64,000 nucleotides of DNA, taken from the NCBI GenBank assembly GCA_965203535.1, contig OZ241897.1:5518001-5582000 (forward strand). Direction: 5' to 3'. The notes beneath the pieces were generated by a model. It was not told the origin of the DNA. It searched no databases and saw nothing but the letters and a program-made list of their open reading frames with translations. Made by a program: the position numbers and the translations under genes. Shown piece after piece: positions 48,865 through 57,124 of this stretch (position 1 is the stretch's first letter; each line of letters opens with the position of its first letter). This DNA is from JAJDTT01 sp022827025. Lineage in GTDB: Bacteria > Acidobacteriota > UBA6911 > RPQK01 > JAJDTT01.

Positions 48865-49650
48865 ATGCGACTCGAAGGAAAGGTGGCCATCGTCACCGGC
48901 GGCGGCACCGGATTGGGCCGCGCCATCGCACGCCGCTTCGCCACCGAGGGGGCCAGGGTCGCCATCGGTGAGATCCGGTCCGATGCCGGCGACCGCACCT
49001 GCCGGGAAATCTTCGATCGGGGTGGAGAGGCGGTCTCAATCCCCACCGACGTCACCGACCCGGAACAGGTGAGCCGGCTGGTCGACGCCTGCGACGAGCA
49101 ATTCGGCCGAATCGACGTCCTGGTCAACAACGCCGGGGTGACCTCGGTTCACCATCCCCAGCTCTTCGCCCACTGTCTCGAGCTCGATCTCGAGAACTGG
49201 AGCCGGGTCATCGACATCAACCTCACCAGCCTCTTCGTCTGCAGCCAGAAGGTGGCGCGCTACATGGTTCGCCATGACATCCAGGGACGGATCATCAACA
49301 TCGCGTCCACCGCCAGCTTCGGCGCCGACCTGGGGGGCGCCAACTACGTCGCGGCCAAGCACGGCGTCATGGGCCTGACCCGGTCCATGGCCGTGGAATT
49401 GGGAGCGCACAAGATCATCGTCAACGCCATCGCGCCCGGAATGACGGAGACGGAAGGAGCCCGGCCCATCTTCCGGGAGGAGCGCAGGCGGACCGGAATC
49501 GAGAAGTCGGTGCCGCTGAACCGGGCGGGCACGCCGGAAGAGGTGGCCTCGGCGGCGGTCTTCCTGGCGTCGGACGAGTGCACCTACGTCAACGGGTCGG
49601 CGATCGTGGTCGACGGGGGCTTCCTGGCCTACGAGCGGTGGTGGTATTGA
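48865..49650 (+). CDS. Short-chain dehydrogenase/reductase
   Basis: 261 residues, classical SDR. TGGGTGLGRAIA is the NAD(P)-binding glycine motif; DVTDPEQ and NNAG follow. The catalytic residues are Ser in NIASTASFG, Tyr-x3-Lys in YVAAKHG and the Asn in NLTSLF. The C-terminal end DECTYVNGSAIVVDGGF is typical. The ATG at 48865 has AGGAGGCG upstream; the frame is open further upstream but shows no homology. Acidic GEIRSD after the second strand hints at NAD preference. Substrate unknown, perhaps a sugar or cyclitol alcohol. Confidence 0.9.
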   Translation: MRLEGKVAIVTGGGTGLGRAIARRFATEGARVAIGEIRSDAGDRTCREIFDRGGEAVSIPTDVTDPEQVSRLVDACDEQFGRIDVLVNNAGVTSVHHPQLFAHCLELDLENWSRVIDINLTSLFVCSQKVARYMVRHDIQGRIINIASTASFGADLGGANYVAAKHGVMGLTRSMAVELGAHKIIVNAIAPGMTETEGARPIFREERRRTGIEKSVPLNRAGTPEEVASAAVFLASDECTYVNGSAIVVDGGFLAYERWWY

Positions 49651-49663
49651 TCCCCGCGGAGAG

Positions 49664-50734
49664 TCACTCTCCGAGCTGAGACTTGAACCACTCCACCGTC
49701 CATTCGAAGTACTCGATGCGAAAGTTGTGCTCGTCGTCGGGACGGTAGACGACGAACCGGTCCGCCAGACCCTGTTCCTCGTACACGGGCCGAACCACCT
49801 CGATGAGCCGGTCCACGCCCGAACGGGGCATGTCCTGGTCGCGCAAGGGCGCCAGCATCATCAGGGGCCGGGGAGCGATGGCGGCGGCGACGATCTCCGG
49901 GTGGTCGAAATACCGCAGCATGTGGGGGATGTAGCTGAAGGAGCTGGACCGGTCCGGATCTCCTTCATGGATCACGGCGGCCAGAGTGCCCAGACCGCCG
50001 CAGAGAACCGCCACCGCCGGGATCGAGGGATCGCAGGCGGCGGCCATCCAGGTTGCGTAGCTGCCCAGCGAAAATCCCGTGAGGCCGACCCGTCCCGGGT
50101 CGACTGACGGCTCGGCTGCCAGCACCCGGGCCGCCTTCAGCGCCTCCTCCACCAGGACCCCCATCTGGGTCCGGCCATAGGGGATCAACATCTTGGCTTC
50201 TCTCTCCCAATCCTCGAACACCCGGCGCCGGATCACGGTTCCCTTCTCGTTGATGGCGATCGTGGCGAAGCCTCTTCGGGCCAACTCCCGGGCCCAGCCC
50301 CTCAACGGCCCCTGGCCGTCCCTCTCCCGGTAAAGGCGCTCGTCGCTGATCTGATCCACGCTGCCGCTGGTGCCGGGCATGCAGACGATGCCAGGGAGCG
50401 TCCCCGGTCCGGCGCCCTGGGGAACCATCAAGAGTCCGGGAACCGTCTCTCCCAGCGAATTGAGGAAGCTGATGCGGGTCGAATCGATGCCGTCGTCACT
50501 GGTAACCGTTTCTTCGCGAGTGACTTCCACCGTCGTCGGAAGGCTCTCGAGGCCCAGAAGCTCCATGAGCTTGGGCCGGACCCCCTCTCCACGAATCGGT
50601 TGCGGGGCGAAGGCCTGGATGTCCTGCGGAATCCTGTAGTAGGGCAACTCCGCCGCCGGTTCCTCAGCTTGGCAGCCGGATAGCCAGATAACCGGGGAGA
50701 TCAGGACAACGCTTAGAAGAGTACGAAGTCTCAT
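49664..50734 (-). CDS. Lipoprotein alpha/beta hydrolase (esterase-like)
   Basis: 356 residues with lipobox WLSGC at about residues 17-21. The alpha/beta-hydrolase fold has the nucleophile elbow GFSLGSYATWMAA and a C-terminal YRPDDEHNFRIE that holds the catalytic His; an Asp lies in PLRDQDMPRSG. It resembles the acetyl xylan esterase or dienelactone hydrolase group often found next to exported glycan enzymes. GGAGGTAAG precedes the ATG. The start is divergent from vapB with a 78-bp gap that holds the vapB operator candidate. Confidence 0.8.
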   Translation of the reverse strand: MRLRTLLSVVLISPVIWLSGCQAEEPAAELPYYRIPQDIQAFAPQPIRGEGVRPKLMELLGLESLPTTVEVTREETVTSDDGIDSTRISFLNSLGETVPGLLMVPQGAGPGTLPGIVCMPGTSGSVDQISDERLYRERDGQGPLRGWARELARRGFATIAINEKGTVIRRRVFEDWEREAKMLIPYGRTQMGVLVEEALKAARVLAAEPSVDPGRVGLTGFSLGSYATWMAAACDPSIPAVAVLCGGLGTLAAVIHEGDPDRSSSFSYIPHMLRYFDHPEIVAAAIAPRPLMMLAPLRDQDMPRSGVDRLIEVVRPVYEEQGLADRFVVYRPDDEHNFRIEYFEWTVEWFKSQLGE

Positions 50735-50769
50735 TTCTTACCTCCAAGTCTTTACCGCAACCAACCTGA

Positions 50770-50786
50770 ATATGGGTTTACCATAT
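50770..50786. promoter_or_regulatory. Possible VapBC operator
   Basis: A perfect inverted repeat ATATGG-GTTTA-CCATAT about 27 bp upstream of the vapB ATG. Toxin-antitoxin pairs of this type normally repress their own promoter by binding such palindromes. No -35/-10 was assigned. Confidence 0.5.
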
Positions 50787-50812
50787 CAAATATTATGGGT
50801 AGTATGGGAACA

Positions 50813-51061
50813 ATGAAGACGACTGTAGATATCCACGACGAGTTGTTGGCGCGAGCAAAGCGCCACGCCAAAAAATCGAACCGTCCGTTGCGAGCGGTGG
50901 TCGAAGAAGGACTCCGCCGCGTGCTAGACGCTCCGGCGTCCCGCCATGAGTACAAAATGTCCGACCTGAGCGTTGGAAATCCGGAAAGCGCTGATCCGCT
51001 CGAGATGTACTCGTGGCAAGATCTGCGGGCGATTATCTATGGAGATCCTGGAACCCGGTGA
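50813..51061 (+). CDS. vapB: VapB-type antitoxin
   Basis: 82 residues beginning MKTTVDIHDELLARAKRHA, the ribbon-helix-helix DNA-binding start of VapB antitoxins, followed by an acidic, flexible C-terminus that would wrap the toxin. Two earlier ATGs exist within 18 bp; I chose the one that begins the RHH strand. Its TGA overlaps the GTG start of the toxin (GTGA), so the two are co-translated. Confidence 0.8.
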   Translation: MKTTVDIHDELLARAKRHAKKSNRPLRAVVEEGLRRVLDAPASRHEYKMSDLSVGNPESADPLEMYSWQDLRAIIYGDPGTR

Positions 51062-51501
51062 TCGCTGTTGACACGAATCTATTGGTGTACGCACATCGTA
51101 GGGAGTCTCGTTTCCACGAGTCCGCCCGTGAGGTATTGCGAACCCTGACAGAGGGAGATCGAGCATGGGCCATACCATGGCCGTGCTGCTACGAATTCCT
51201 CAGCGTGGTGACGAACCGCCGCATCTATAGAGAGGACCCGACCACACCCGACCACGCTTGGCGCCAACTCATTGATTGGGCTGCGTCACCGTCGAACCGT
51301 CTTTTGGGTGAGACCGAAGATTTCCTGGACATCTTGAAAGGCTTTGTGCGACGACCGCGGGTACGCGGGGCCATCGTCCACGATGCCCGAGTCGCCGCCA
51401 TCTGCGTCGCACACGGGGTGGATACTCTGCTGACCAGGGATCGGGATTTCCATCTGTTTCCAGAAGTCCGAGTTCTGGATCCAATACGTCACGGGTTCTG
51501 A
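51058..51501 (+). CDS. vapC: VapC-type PIN-domain RNase toxin
   Basis: 147 residues. The PIN acidic residues are visible: Asp5 (IAVDTN), Glu46 (CCYEFLSVV), Asp109 (IVHDARVAA) and Asp128/Asp130 (TRDRDF). VapC toxins cleave tRNA or rRNA and are blocked by VapB. The GTG start at 51058 overlaps the antitoxin stop. The gene ends 42 bp before the convergent CRTAC1-like gene. Confidence 0.9.
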   Translation: MIAVDTNLLVYAHRRESRFHESAREVLRTLTEGDRAWAIPWPCCYEFLSVVTNRRIYREDPTTPDHAWRQLIDWAASPSNRLLGETEDFLDILKGFVRRPRVRGAIVHDARVAAICVAHGVDTLLTRDRDFHLFPEVRVLDPIRHGF

Positions 51502-51543
51502 CTGCCGACGTCTCACCTCGCTGCAGCAACATCTTGCCGTCAA

Positions 51544-53184
51544 TTAAGGTTCCGTCACCCGGTTGTAGGTGTCGAGCTTCCAATCCTTCAGCGTCTGTAT
51601 CCTGCCGCTGGGCCAGCGTATGGTCACTTCGTCGATCTTGTGATTTCCCACTCCGAACAGAAGCCGTTGATCGTTGTGGGAGAGGTAGCTGGAACCGCTC
51701 CGCACGACGGCCACTTGCCGGAGGTCCCCCGCGGAGACCGTGACCCGGGCGCCCACCGCGTCGCGGTTGGAAGCTGTGCCGGTCAGTTCGAAGCCGATCC
51801 AATGCCGCCCGTTTGTCGGACTCTCGTTCCAGTACAGGCCGGCGGACGAGTCCATGTGATTGACGACCATGTCCGGTCTGCCGTCGTTGTTCAGGTCCCC
51901 CACCGCCGCCCCGCGGGTGTTCTCCAATTTGACCAGACCGGCCTGCCGGCCGACCTCGACCAGATGCCGTCCCGCTTCGTTTCGGAAGAGGAGGTCGCGC
52001 TGCCGGAGAGATGTCCCGATCTGAACTTTGTCCACCTGGGGATAGACGTGCCCGTTGGCGATGAAGAGGTCGAGCCATCCGTCCAGGTCCGCATCGAAGA
52101 AGAAGGTCCCCCAGCCGAGATATCGCCAGGTGGTCTCCCCGAGTCCCCAACGGTAGCTGGAGTCGGTGAAAAAGGATCCCCGGTTCACGTACAGCGTGTT
52201 GTTGTCCTCCGAGAAATTAGTCTGCACCAGATCGAGCCGTCCGTCCCGGTTCACGTCCCCCACGGCGATCCCCATGCCGTCCTGTTCGTTTCCGTTCTCG
52301 CCCAGGGCAACCCCGGCCTCCATCGCCACCTCGACGAAACGGCCTTTCTCGTTTCGGAACAGGAAGTTGGGACAGGAATCGTTGGCCACGAAGATGTCCT
52401 GATCGCCGTCGCCGTCGTAGTCGAACCAGATGCACCCCAGGCCGTAGTAGGCGGAACCGTTCAAAATGCCGGACTCCCGGCTCACGTCCCGGAACCGGCC
52501 GCCGCCCAGGTTCCTGTAGAGCGAATCCTCGGCCCCCGGCATGCCGCGGGGCCCGCATTGCACGGAGATCCCCCGGTAGCTGCAAAACCTGGGCGTGGGA
52601 GGGGGAGGATGGCGTGGATCGAACTGGACGTAGCGGGCCACGTACAGGTCGAGCAGGCCGTCCGCGTCATAGTCGCCGAAAGCGGCGCCGGCGCCCCACC
52701 GCTTGTCGGTCAGACCCGATGCGGTCGTGATGTCGCGGAAGGTGCCGTCGCCGTTGTTTCGGAACAGGGTGTTTCGATCGAACCCGGTGAGGAAGAGATC
52801 CTGGAACCCGTCGTTGTCCACGTCGGCCGCCACCGCTCCCATGTCCCACGGGCCGCCCGGGACGCCGGCCTGCAGCGTGACGTCGCGGAAGGTGCCGTCT
52901 CCCCGGTTCCGGTAGAGCGCGTTCCGTACGGTGCGCTTCCCTTCCAGGAATTTCTCGACGGTATTCCCGTTGACGAGATAAATGTCGAGCCATCCGTCGT
53001 TGTCGTAGTCGAACAGGGCCACCCCGCCGCTGATCGTCTCGATGATGAACGGTTTGTCGGGCGAACCACTCACGAAATGGAACTCGATCCCCGCCTCGGC
53101 CGCACCCTCCTTGAATTGGAGAGAGCCTGAGCCGCTCGAAGTCTGAACCGCGGACAGCGACAGGAGGAGGACCGCCTTTCTCAT
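51544..53184 (-). CDS. Exported CRTAC1-like FG-GAP/VCBS and ASPIC-UnbV protein
   Basis: 546 residues with an N-terminal signal. A seven-bladed propeller of FG-GAP/VCBS repeats with calcium-type DxDxDG loops: DYDNDGWLDIY, DVDNDGFQDLF, DYDADGLLDLY, DYDGDGDQDIF, DVNRDGRLDLV, DADLDGWLDLF and DLNNDGRPDMV. The C-terminus is the ASPIC/UnbV module (HWIGFELTGT, DAVGARVTV, HNDQRLLFGVG, VTIRWPSG). Such proteins are surface or periplasmic binding proteins whose ligand is generally unknown. The ATG overlaps the stop of the TPR gene (ATGA, 53181-53184), so the pair is translationally coupled. Confidence 0.9.
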   Translation of the reverse strand: MRKAVLLLSLSAVQTSSGSGSLQFKEGAAEAGIEFHFVSGSPDKPFIIETISGGVALFDYDNDGWLDIYLVNGNTVEKFLEGKRTVRNALYRNRGDGTFRDVTLQAGVPGGPWDMGAVAADVDNDGFQDLFLTGFDRNTLFRNNGDGTFRDITTASGLTDKRWGAGAAFGDYDADGLLDLYVARYVQFDPRHPPPPTPRFCSYRGISVQCGPRGMPGAEDSLYRNLGGGRFRDVSRESGILNGSAYYGLGCIWFDYDGDGDQDIFVANDSCPNFLFRNEKGRFVEVAMEAGVALGENGNEQDGMGIAVGDVNRDGRLDLVQTNFSEDNNTLYVNRGSFFTDSSYRWGLGETTWRYLGWGTFFFDADLDGWLDLFIANGHVYPQVDKVQIGTSLRQRDLLFRNEAGRHLVEVGRQAGLVKLENTRGAAVGDLNNDGRPDMVVNHMDSSAGLYWNESPTNGRHWIGFELTGTASNRDAVGARVTVSAGDLRQVAVVRSGSSYLSHNDQRLLFGVGNHKIDEVTIRWPSGRIQTLKDWKLDTYNRVTEP

Positions 53185-54584
53185 GGTGCGGGAGCGCCCT
53201 CTCTCCGTCCGTCCATCAGCTTTCGGGAGAGCTCGAAGGCGCTTTCCGCCTCCTGGTCCCGTCCCATGGCCTGCAGGACCCTTCCCCGGAGGTAGTGGGC
53301 GCGGCCGGAGTTCGGGTCCGAACCGAGGGCCGCATTGACCTGCTCTTCGGCTTCTTCCAGCCGGTCGGCCGAGAGGGCGATCTCCGTGGCCAGGAGATGA
53401 TAATCAGCTTTCCCCGGTTGGAGCGCGATGGCCCGTTTGATCAGCTCCTCGCTCCGGCGGGTCTGTTTCCTGCGAAAGAGAATTTCCGCCAGGTGGAAAT
53501 ACGCCGGCGGATGATCGCTGCCGGAGGCGATCTCCGATTCGAGCTTCGGGATCGCGTTGTCATAGTCCCCCTGCAGCTTGTAGACGAGTCCCAGGCTGAA
53601 GGCCAGTTGGGGAATTCCGGGTTGCAGTCGCTCCGCCCGCTGCAGCGCCGCCAAGGCGTCGTCGCGGCGATTCAGATTGTGCAGCATCTGCCCCAGGTAG
53701 AAATGGGCCATGGCCAGGTTGGGCTCCAGCACGAGGGTTCTGCGGAGCTCCTTCACCGCGGATTCCATGTGCCCGCTCTCGGCCAGAGCGAGCGCGTACT
53801 GAAAGCGATACGCGGAGATGTCCGGTTGCTTTTCGACGGCCTTCGACAGGTGAGCGACGGACTGTTCCAGGTCTCCTTGCCGGCCATGGGAGAGCGCCAG
53901 CAGAAAGTGCGCCTCCCCCGTGGCCCCGGGCGACTCTGCCAGGGGTTGGAGCGTCTCGATGACGGCCCCCAGATTCCCGGTGCGATACTCGGACCGCGCC
54001 AGTCGGACCAAGAGGTCGGAGTCATGTGGAAACGCCAGCGCGCGCCGGTAGGCTCCGGCGGCTGCCTTCCACTGCCGCTTCCGGTCATGGATCTCTCCCA
54101 GCAGCAACAGGTGCGGTCCCGAAGCGGCCTGGCTCCCGACCACCTGTTGCAGCGTCCTCTCGGCTTCGGACAGGTCTCCCGAAGCGAAGGCGATGGCCGC
54201 TTTCCAGTAAAGCCACTCGGAGCTGGATGGGTCGGCTCCCAGTTTCTGCTGGACCATCTCCCTGGCTTCGAGGAGCCGGCCGGTCTCGATCAGTTGGCGG
54301 ATCTCTCCCTGGGCGCCGGTGAATACGGAGGTGGCCCAGATCGTGACCAATAGAAGAAAGGGGCAGGTCCACCAGGTGATTCGCGGCGGCGAGGCCGAGC
54401 GGGAGGTTCGGAGACCAGAGGCCCCGGCGCTCCCTTGATGAGCAGGTTCCCGACGGTTCCTTCTTTTCGTGGGATTTCTCCTTCCTGGCTTCGTTTCCGA
54501 ATTCCAGTAGATTTTAGGGAACGGATCCAGGCGGTGACAAGATTCCGGGTCGCCTGCGGCGGGGCCGTTGGAGAGAGTTTCCAT
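53181..54584 (-). CDS. TPR-repeat protein coupled to the CRTAC1-like gene
   Basis: About 467 residues from the ATG at 54584 (a GTG-type start at 54659 would add 25). A single hydrophobic segment at about 71-88 (WWTCPFLLLVTIWATSVF) follows a basic stretch, so it is a signal anchor with the C-terminal part outside. That part is a row of TPR helices (GDLSEAERTLQQVV, GDLEQSVAHLSKAVEKQP, NRRDDALAALQRAERLQPG, ADRLEEAEEQVNAALGSDP). The real start may lie nearer the anchor. Together with the downstream CRTAC1-like protein it may form a membrane-linked complex. TPR-CRTAC1 pairs of this kind recur in Acidobacteriota (general knowledge, not checked). Confidence 0.75.
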   Translation of the reverse strand: METLSNGPAAGDPESCHRLDPFPKIYWNSETKPGRRNPTKRRNRREPAHQGSAGASGLRTSRSASPPRITWWTCPFLLLVTIWATSVFTGAQGEIRQLIETGRLLEAREMVQQKLGADPSSSEWLYWKAAIAFASGDLSEAERTLQQVVGSQAASGPHLLLLGEIHDRKRQWKAAAGAYRRALAFPHDSDLLVRLARSEYRTGNLGAVIETLQPLAESPGATGEAHFLLALSHGRQGDLEQSVAHLSKAVEKQPDISAYRFQYALALAESGHMESAVKELRRTLVLEPNLAMAHFYLGQMLHNLNRRDDALAALQRAERLQPGIPQLAFSLGLVYKLQGDYDNAIPKLESEIASGSDHPPAYFHLAEILFRRKQTRRSEELIKRAIALQPGKADYHLLATEIALSADRLEEAEEQVNAALGSDPNSGRAHYLRGRVLQAMGRDQEAESAFELSRKLMDGRREGAPAP

Positions 54585-54649
54585 CCCCGAAGGCAACGCG
54601 AGATACGCGGCATGACGGGATCGGGGCGGTTGATTGCGGTATCGTAGTA

Positions 54650-54860
54650 GCCTGGTCAAGACAACACCAAACCCGGCCCCGGGTGAAATTCAGGCCGGGT
54701 GAACAGCCCGTGGTGAAAGTCCTGCGAGCACCGAGACCGTTCCTGCGCCCGCCGGACAAGGCGCGATTCGGGAGCATACCGGGAGTATGTGAGCCGATAG
54801 TAACGCAGTCCGCCGGGATGCAGGGACGGTCGAATGCCGTGACGACTTTTGCCACGGGCT
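54650..54860 (+). other. Non-coding, structured-looking leader before hyuA
   Basis: This gap between the TPR gene and hyuA contains several short hairpins, among them CATAC-CGGGA-GTATG (54776-54790) and ACGG-TCGAATG-CCGT near 54827-54841. It also has GGTGAAAGTCC, a string often seen in group II intron domain I. It might be a remnant of a group II intron or a leader RNA. I cannot fold or search it here, and I see no reverse transcriptase. Confidence 0.2.
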
Positions 54861-54875
54861 GTTAAGGTCGCCGAG

Positions 54876-56966
54876 ATGAACAGCTATCGAATCGGAGTGG
54901 ACATCGGGGGAACGTTCACGGACCTGGTCATGATGAACGAGTCCACCGGAGAACTGCGGCTCGTGAAAATGGCCAGCACACCCAGCGATCCCTCGGTGGG
55001 ATTCCTGAACACGGTGGAACGCGCCTTGAGAGAATCCAAGGTGGCCGCCGCGGACGTCTCCTACAACGTCCACGGGACCACCGTGGCGACCAATACCCTC
55101 ATCGAGGGAAAGGGAGTCCGGACGGCCCTGGTGGCCACCGAGGGATTCCGGGACGTCCTGGAAATCGCCCGCCAGATCCGGCCCCGGCTCTACGACATCT
55201 TCTGCGAGAAACCGAAGCCCGTGATTCCGAGGAACCGGTGTTACGGAGTGCCGGAGCGCCTCGACTATGCCGGTCAGGTCCTCTCCCCCCTGGATGAGGA
55301 ATCGGTCCGGGACGTGGCCGGCCGCATGAAGGAGGCCGCCGTCGAGTCGGTGGCGGTCTGCCTGCTGCATTCGTACGTCAACCCGTCCCACGAGAAGCGG
55401 GTTCGCGACGTCCTTCGAGAAGAATTGCCGGGCGTGTTCCTGTCCATCTCCTCCGATCTCTGCCCGGAGATGAGGGAGTACTTCCGCGCCAGCACCACCG
55501 CCATCAACGCCGTGGTCATGCCCATCGTGACCCGCTATCTCGAAAATCTGGAGGACCGGTTGGCCCGTTTGGGTGTCGGCGTGGGACTGCACCTCATGAC
55601 CTCGGCCGGCGGGGTCATGGCCTCGGACGTGGCCAAGCGGGAACCGGTGCACCTGATCGAATCGGGACCGGCGGCCGGGGTCATCGCGACGCGTTACCTG
55701 GGAGACCTGGTGGGGACCCGGGACGTCATCAGTTTCGACATGGGAGGCACCACCGCCAAGCTCGGCCTGGTGGAAGGGGGAAACGTCAAGATCGCGCCCC
55801 ATTTCGAAGTCGGCAGCGCCGCCGTGGCGGAGAGCAAGGGAGCCGGATACCCGGTCAGGACGCCTGTCGTCGACCTGGTGGAGATCGGCGCCGGCGGCGG
55901 GAGCATCGCCTGGATCGATCCCGGAGGCGCGTTGCGGGTCGGGCCGCGGAGCGGCGGCGCCGATCCGGGCCCGGCCTGTTACGGAAAAGGCCAGGAGGAA
56001 CCGTGCATCACCGACGCCAACCTGGTGCTGGGTCGGCTCAATCCGGACTATTTCATCGGGGGGGAGCAGACGCTCGATCCGGAGCTGGCGGAAGCGGCGG
56101 TCCGAAAACTGGCCGGCCGGTTGGGTCTGGGCGTGGTGGAGACGGCCAACGGGATCATCGAGATCGCCAACGCCAACATGATCGGCGCCGTCCGCACCAT
56201 CTCGGTCCAGAGGGGTTTCGACCCACGGGACTTCGTATTGGTCGCCTTCGGGGGAGCGGGACCCATGCACGCCAACGGATTGGCCCGGGAGCTGGGGATT
56301 CCCAAGGTGCTCATTCCCATGAGCCCTGGGGTGACCTCCGCCCTGGGACTGCTGGTGAGCGACATCAAGCACGATTACGTCCGCGCCTTTCATCAGCAGA
56401 TGGCTTCGCTCGATCTGGAGCTTCTCAACCGGTCCTTCTCCGAATTGGCCGAACGTGGCCGGGAAGTCCTTTGTTCAGAGGGGATTTCCAGCGAAGACGT
56501 CACCTTTGCCCACTACCTGGACATGAGGTACGTGGGTCAGGGATACGAATTGAAGATCGAGATTCCGAATCGAGACCTGGCCGAAGGCGACAAAAGAACC
56601 GTGAACGCGGCCTTCTACAGGGAGCACGAGCGGGCTTACGGCTATGCCGACGACACGGAACCGACGGAAGCGGTCGCACTGAGGCTGACTGCCGTCGGGA
56701 AGATCAGGCAGCCGCGCTTGCGCCGGTTGGATAAGGGAACCGGGGACACCGGCGATGCCGTCAAGACTGAGCGTCGCGTCCACTTTGCCGAGCGCGGTGG
56801 TGCGGTCCCGTGCAAGGTCTACGATCGCTATCGCCTGAAGTCGGGAGACCGCATCGTGGGGCCGGCCATCGTGGAGGAGGTGGATTCGACCGTGGTCCTC
56901 CATCCGGACTACCAGGCGGACGTCGATCTCCACGGCAACATTCTGATCCAGGAGTCTGCGCGGTAG
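54876..56966 (+). CDS. Hydantoinase/oxoprolinase family protein, HyuA-type ATPase subunit
   Basis: 696 residues. The N-terminus YRIGVDIGGTFTDLVMM is the ASKHA ATP-binding phosphate loop of N-methylhydantoinase A, 5-oxoprolinase and acetophenone/acetone carboxylase subunits. NVHGTTVATNTLIEGKG, DMGGTTAKLGLVEGG and GAGGGSIAWID follow. The HyuA/HyuB pair uses ATP to open or carboxylate a substrate; which one cannot be told from sequence. AAGG precedes the ATG. The last codons and the stop (Q-E-S-A-R-TAG) lie inside the 160-bp repeat copy B, so the native C-terminus may have been altered by insertion. Confidence 0.88.
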   Translation: MNSYRIGVDIGGTFTDLVMMNESTGELRLVKMASTPSDPSVGFLNTVERALRESKVAAADVSYNVHGTTVATNTLIEGKGVRTALVATEGFRDVLEIARQIRPRLYDIFCEKPKPVIPRNRCYGVPERLDYAGQVLSPLDEESVRDVAGRMKEAAVESVAVCLLHSYVNPSHEKRVRDVLREELPGVFLSISSDLCPEMREYFRASTTAINAVVMPIVTRYLENLEDRLARLGVGVGLHLMTSAGGVMASDVAKREPVHLIESGPAAGVIATRYLGDLVGTRDVISFDMGGTTAKLGLVEGGNVKIAPHFEVGSAAVAESKGAGYPVRTPVVDLVEIGAGGGSIAWIDPGGALRVGPRSGGADPGPACYGKGQEEPCITDANLVLGRLNPDYFIGGEQTLDPELAEAAVRKLAGRLGLGVVETANGIIEIANANMIGAVRTISVQRGFDPRDFVLVAFGGAGPMHANGLARELGIPKVLIPMSPGVTSALGLLVSDIKHDYVRAFHQQMASLDLELLNRSFSELAERGREVLCSEGISSEDVTFAHYLDMRYVGQGYELKIEIPNRDLAEGDKRTVNAAFYREHERAYGYADDTEPTEAVALRLTAVGKIRQPRLRRLDKGTGDTGDAVKTERRVHFAERGGAVPCKVYDRYRLKSGDRIVGPAIVEEVDSTVVLHPDYQADVDLHGNILIQESAR

Positions 56967-57110
56967 AAATGATCGTAGCGAGAAAGTGGAGAATCGAGGC
57001 CAGATTTTCCCGATTTTGAGGTGCATAGTTGTTCTATTCGCCGAGAAATCGGGGAAATATGGACCGATTCTACGCTTTCGCAGTAGATTAATTTCTGCCG
57101 CGCAGGCTCC
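56951..57110 (+). repeat. 160-bp near-palindromic element, copy B, within the hyuAB operon
   Basis: Exactly 160 bp, GGAGTCTGCGCGGTAGAAAT ... ATTTCTGCCGCGCAGGCTCC, flanked by CA on both sides. It differs from copies A and C mainly in the inner stem (TTTTCCCGATTTT and AAATCGGGGAAATA). It carries the hyuA stop codon and ends 14 bp before the hyuB ATG. Confidence 0.92.
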
Positions 57111-57124
57111 CAGGACAGACAATC

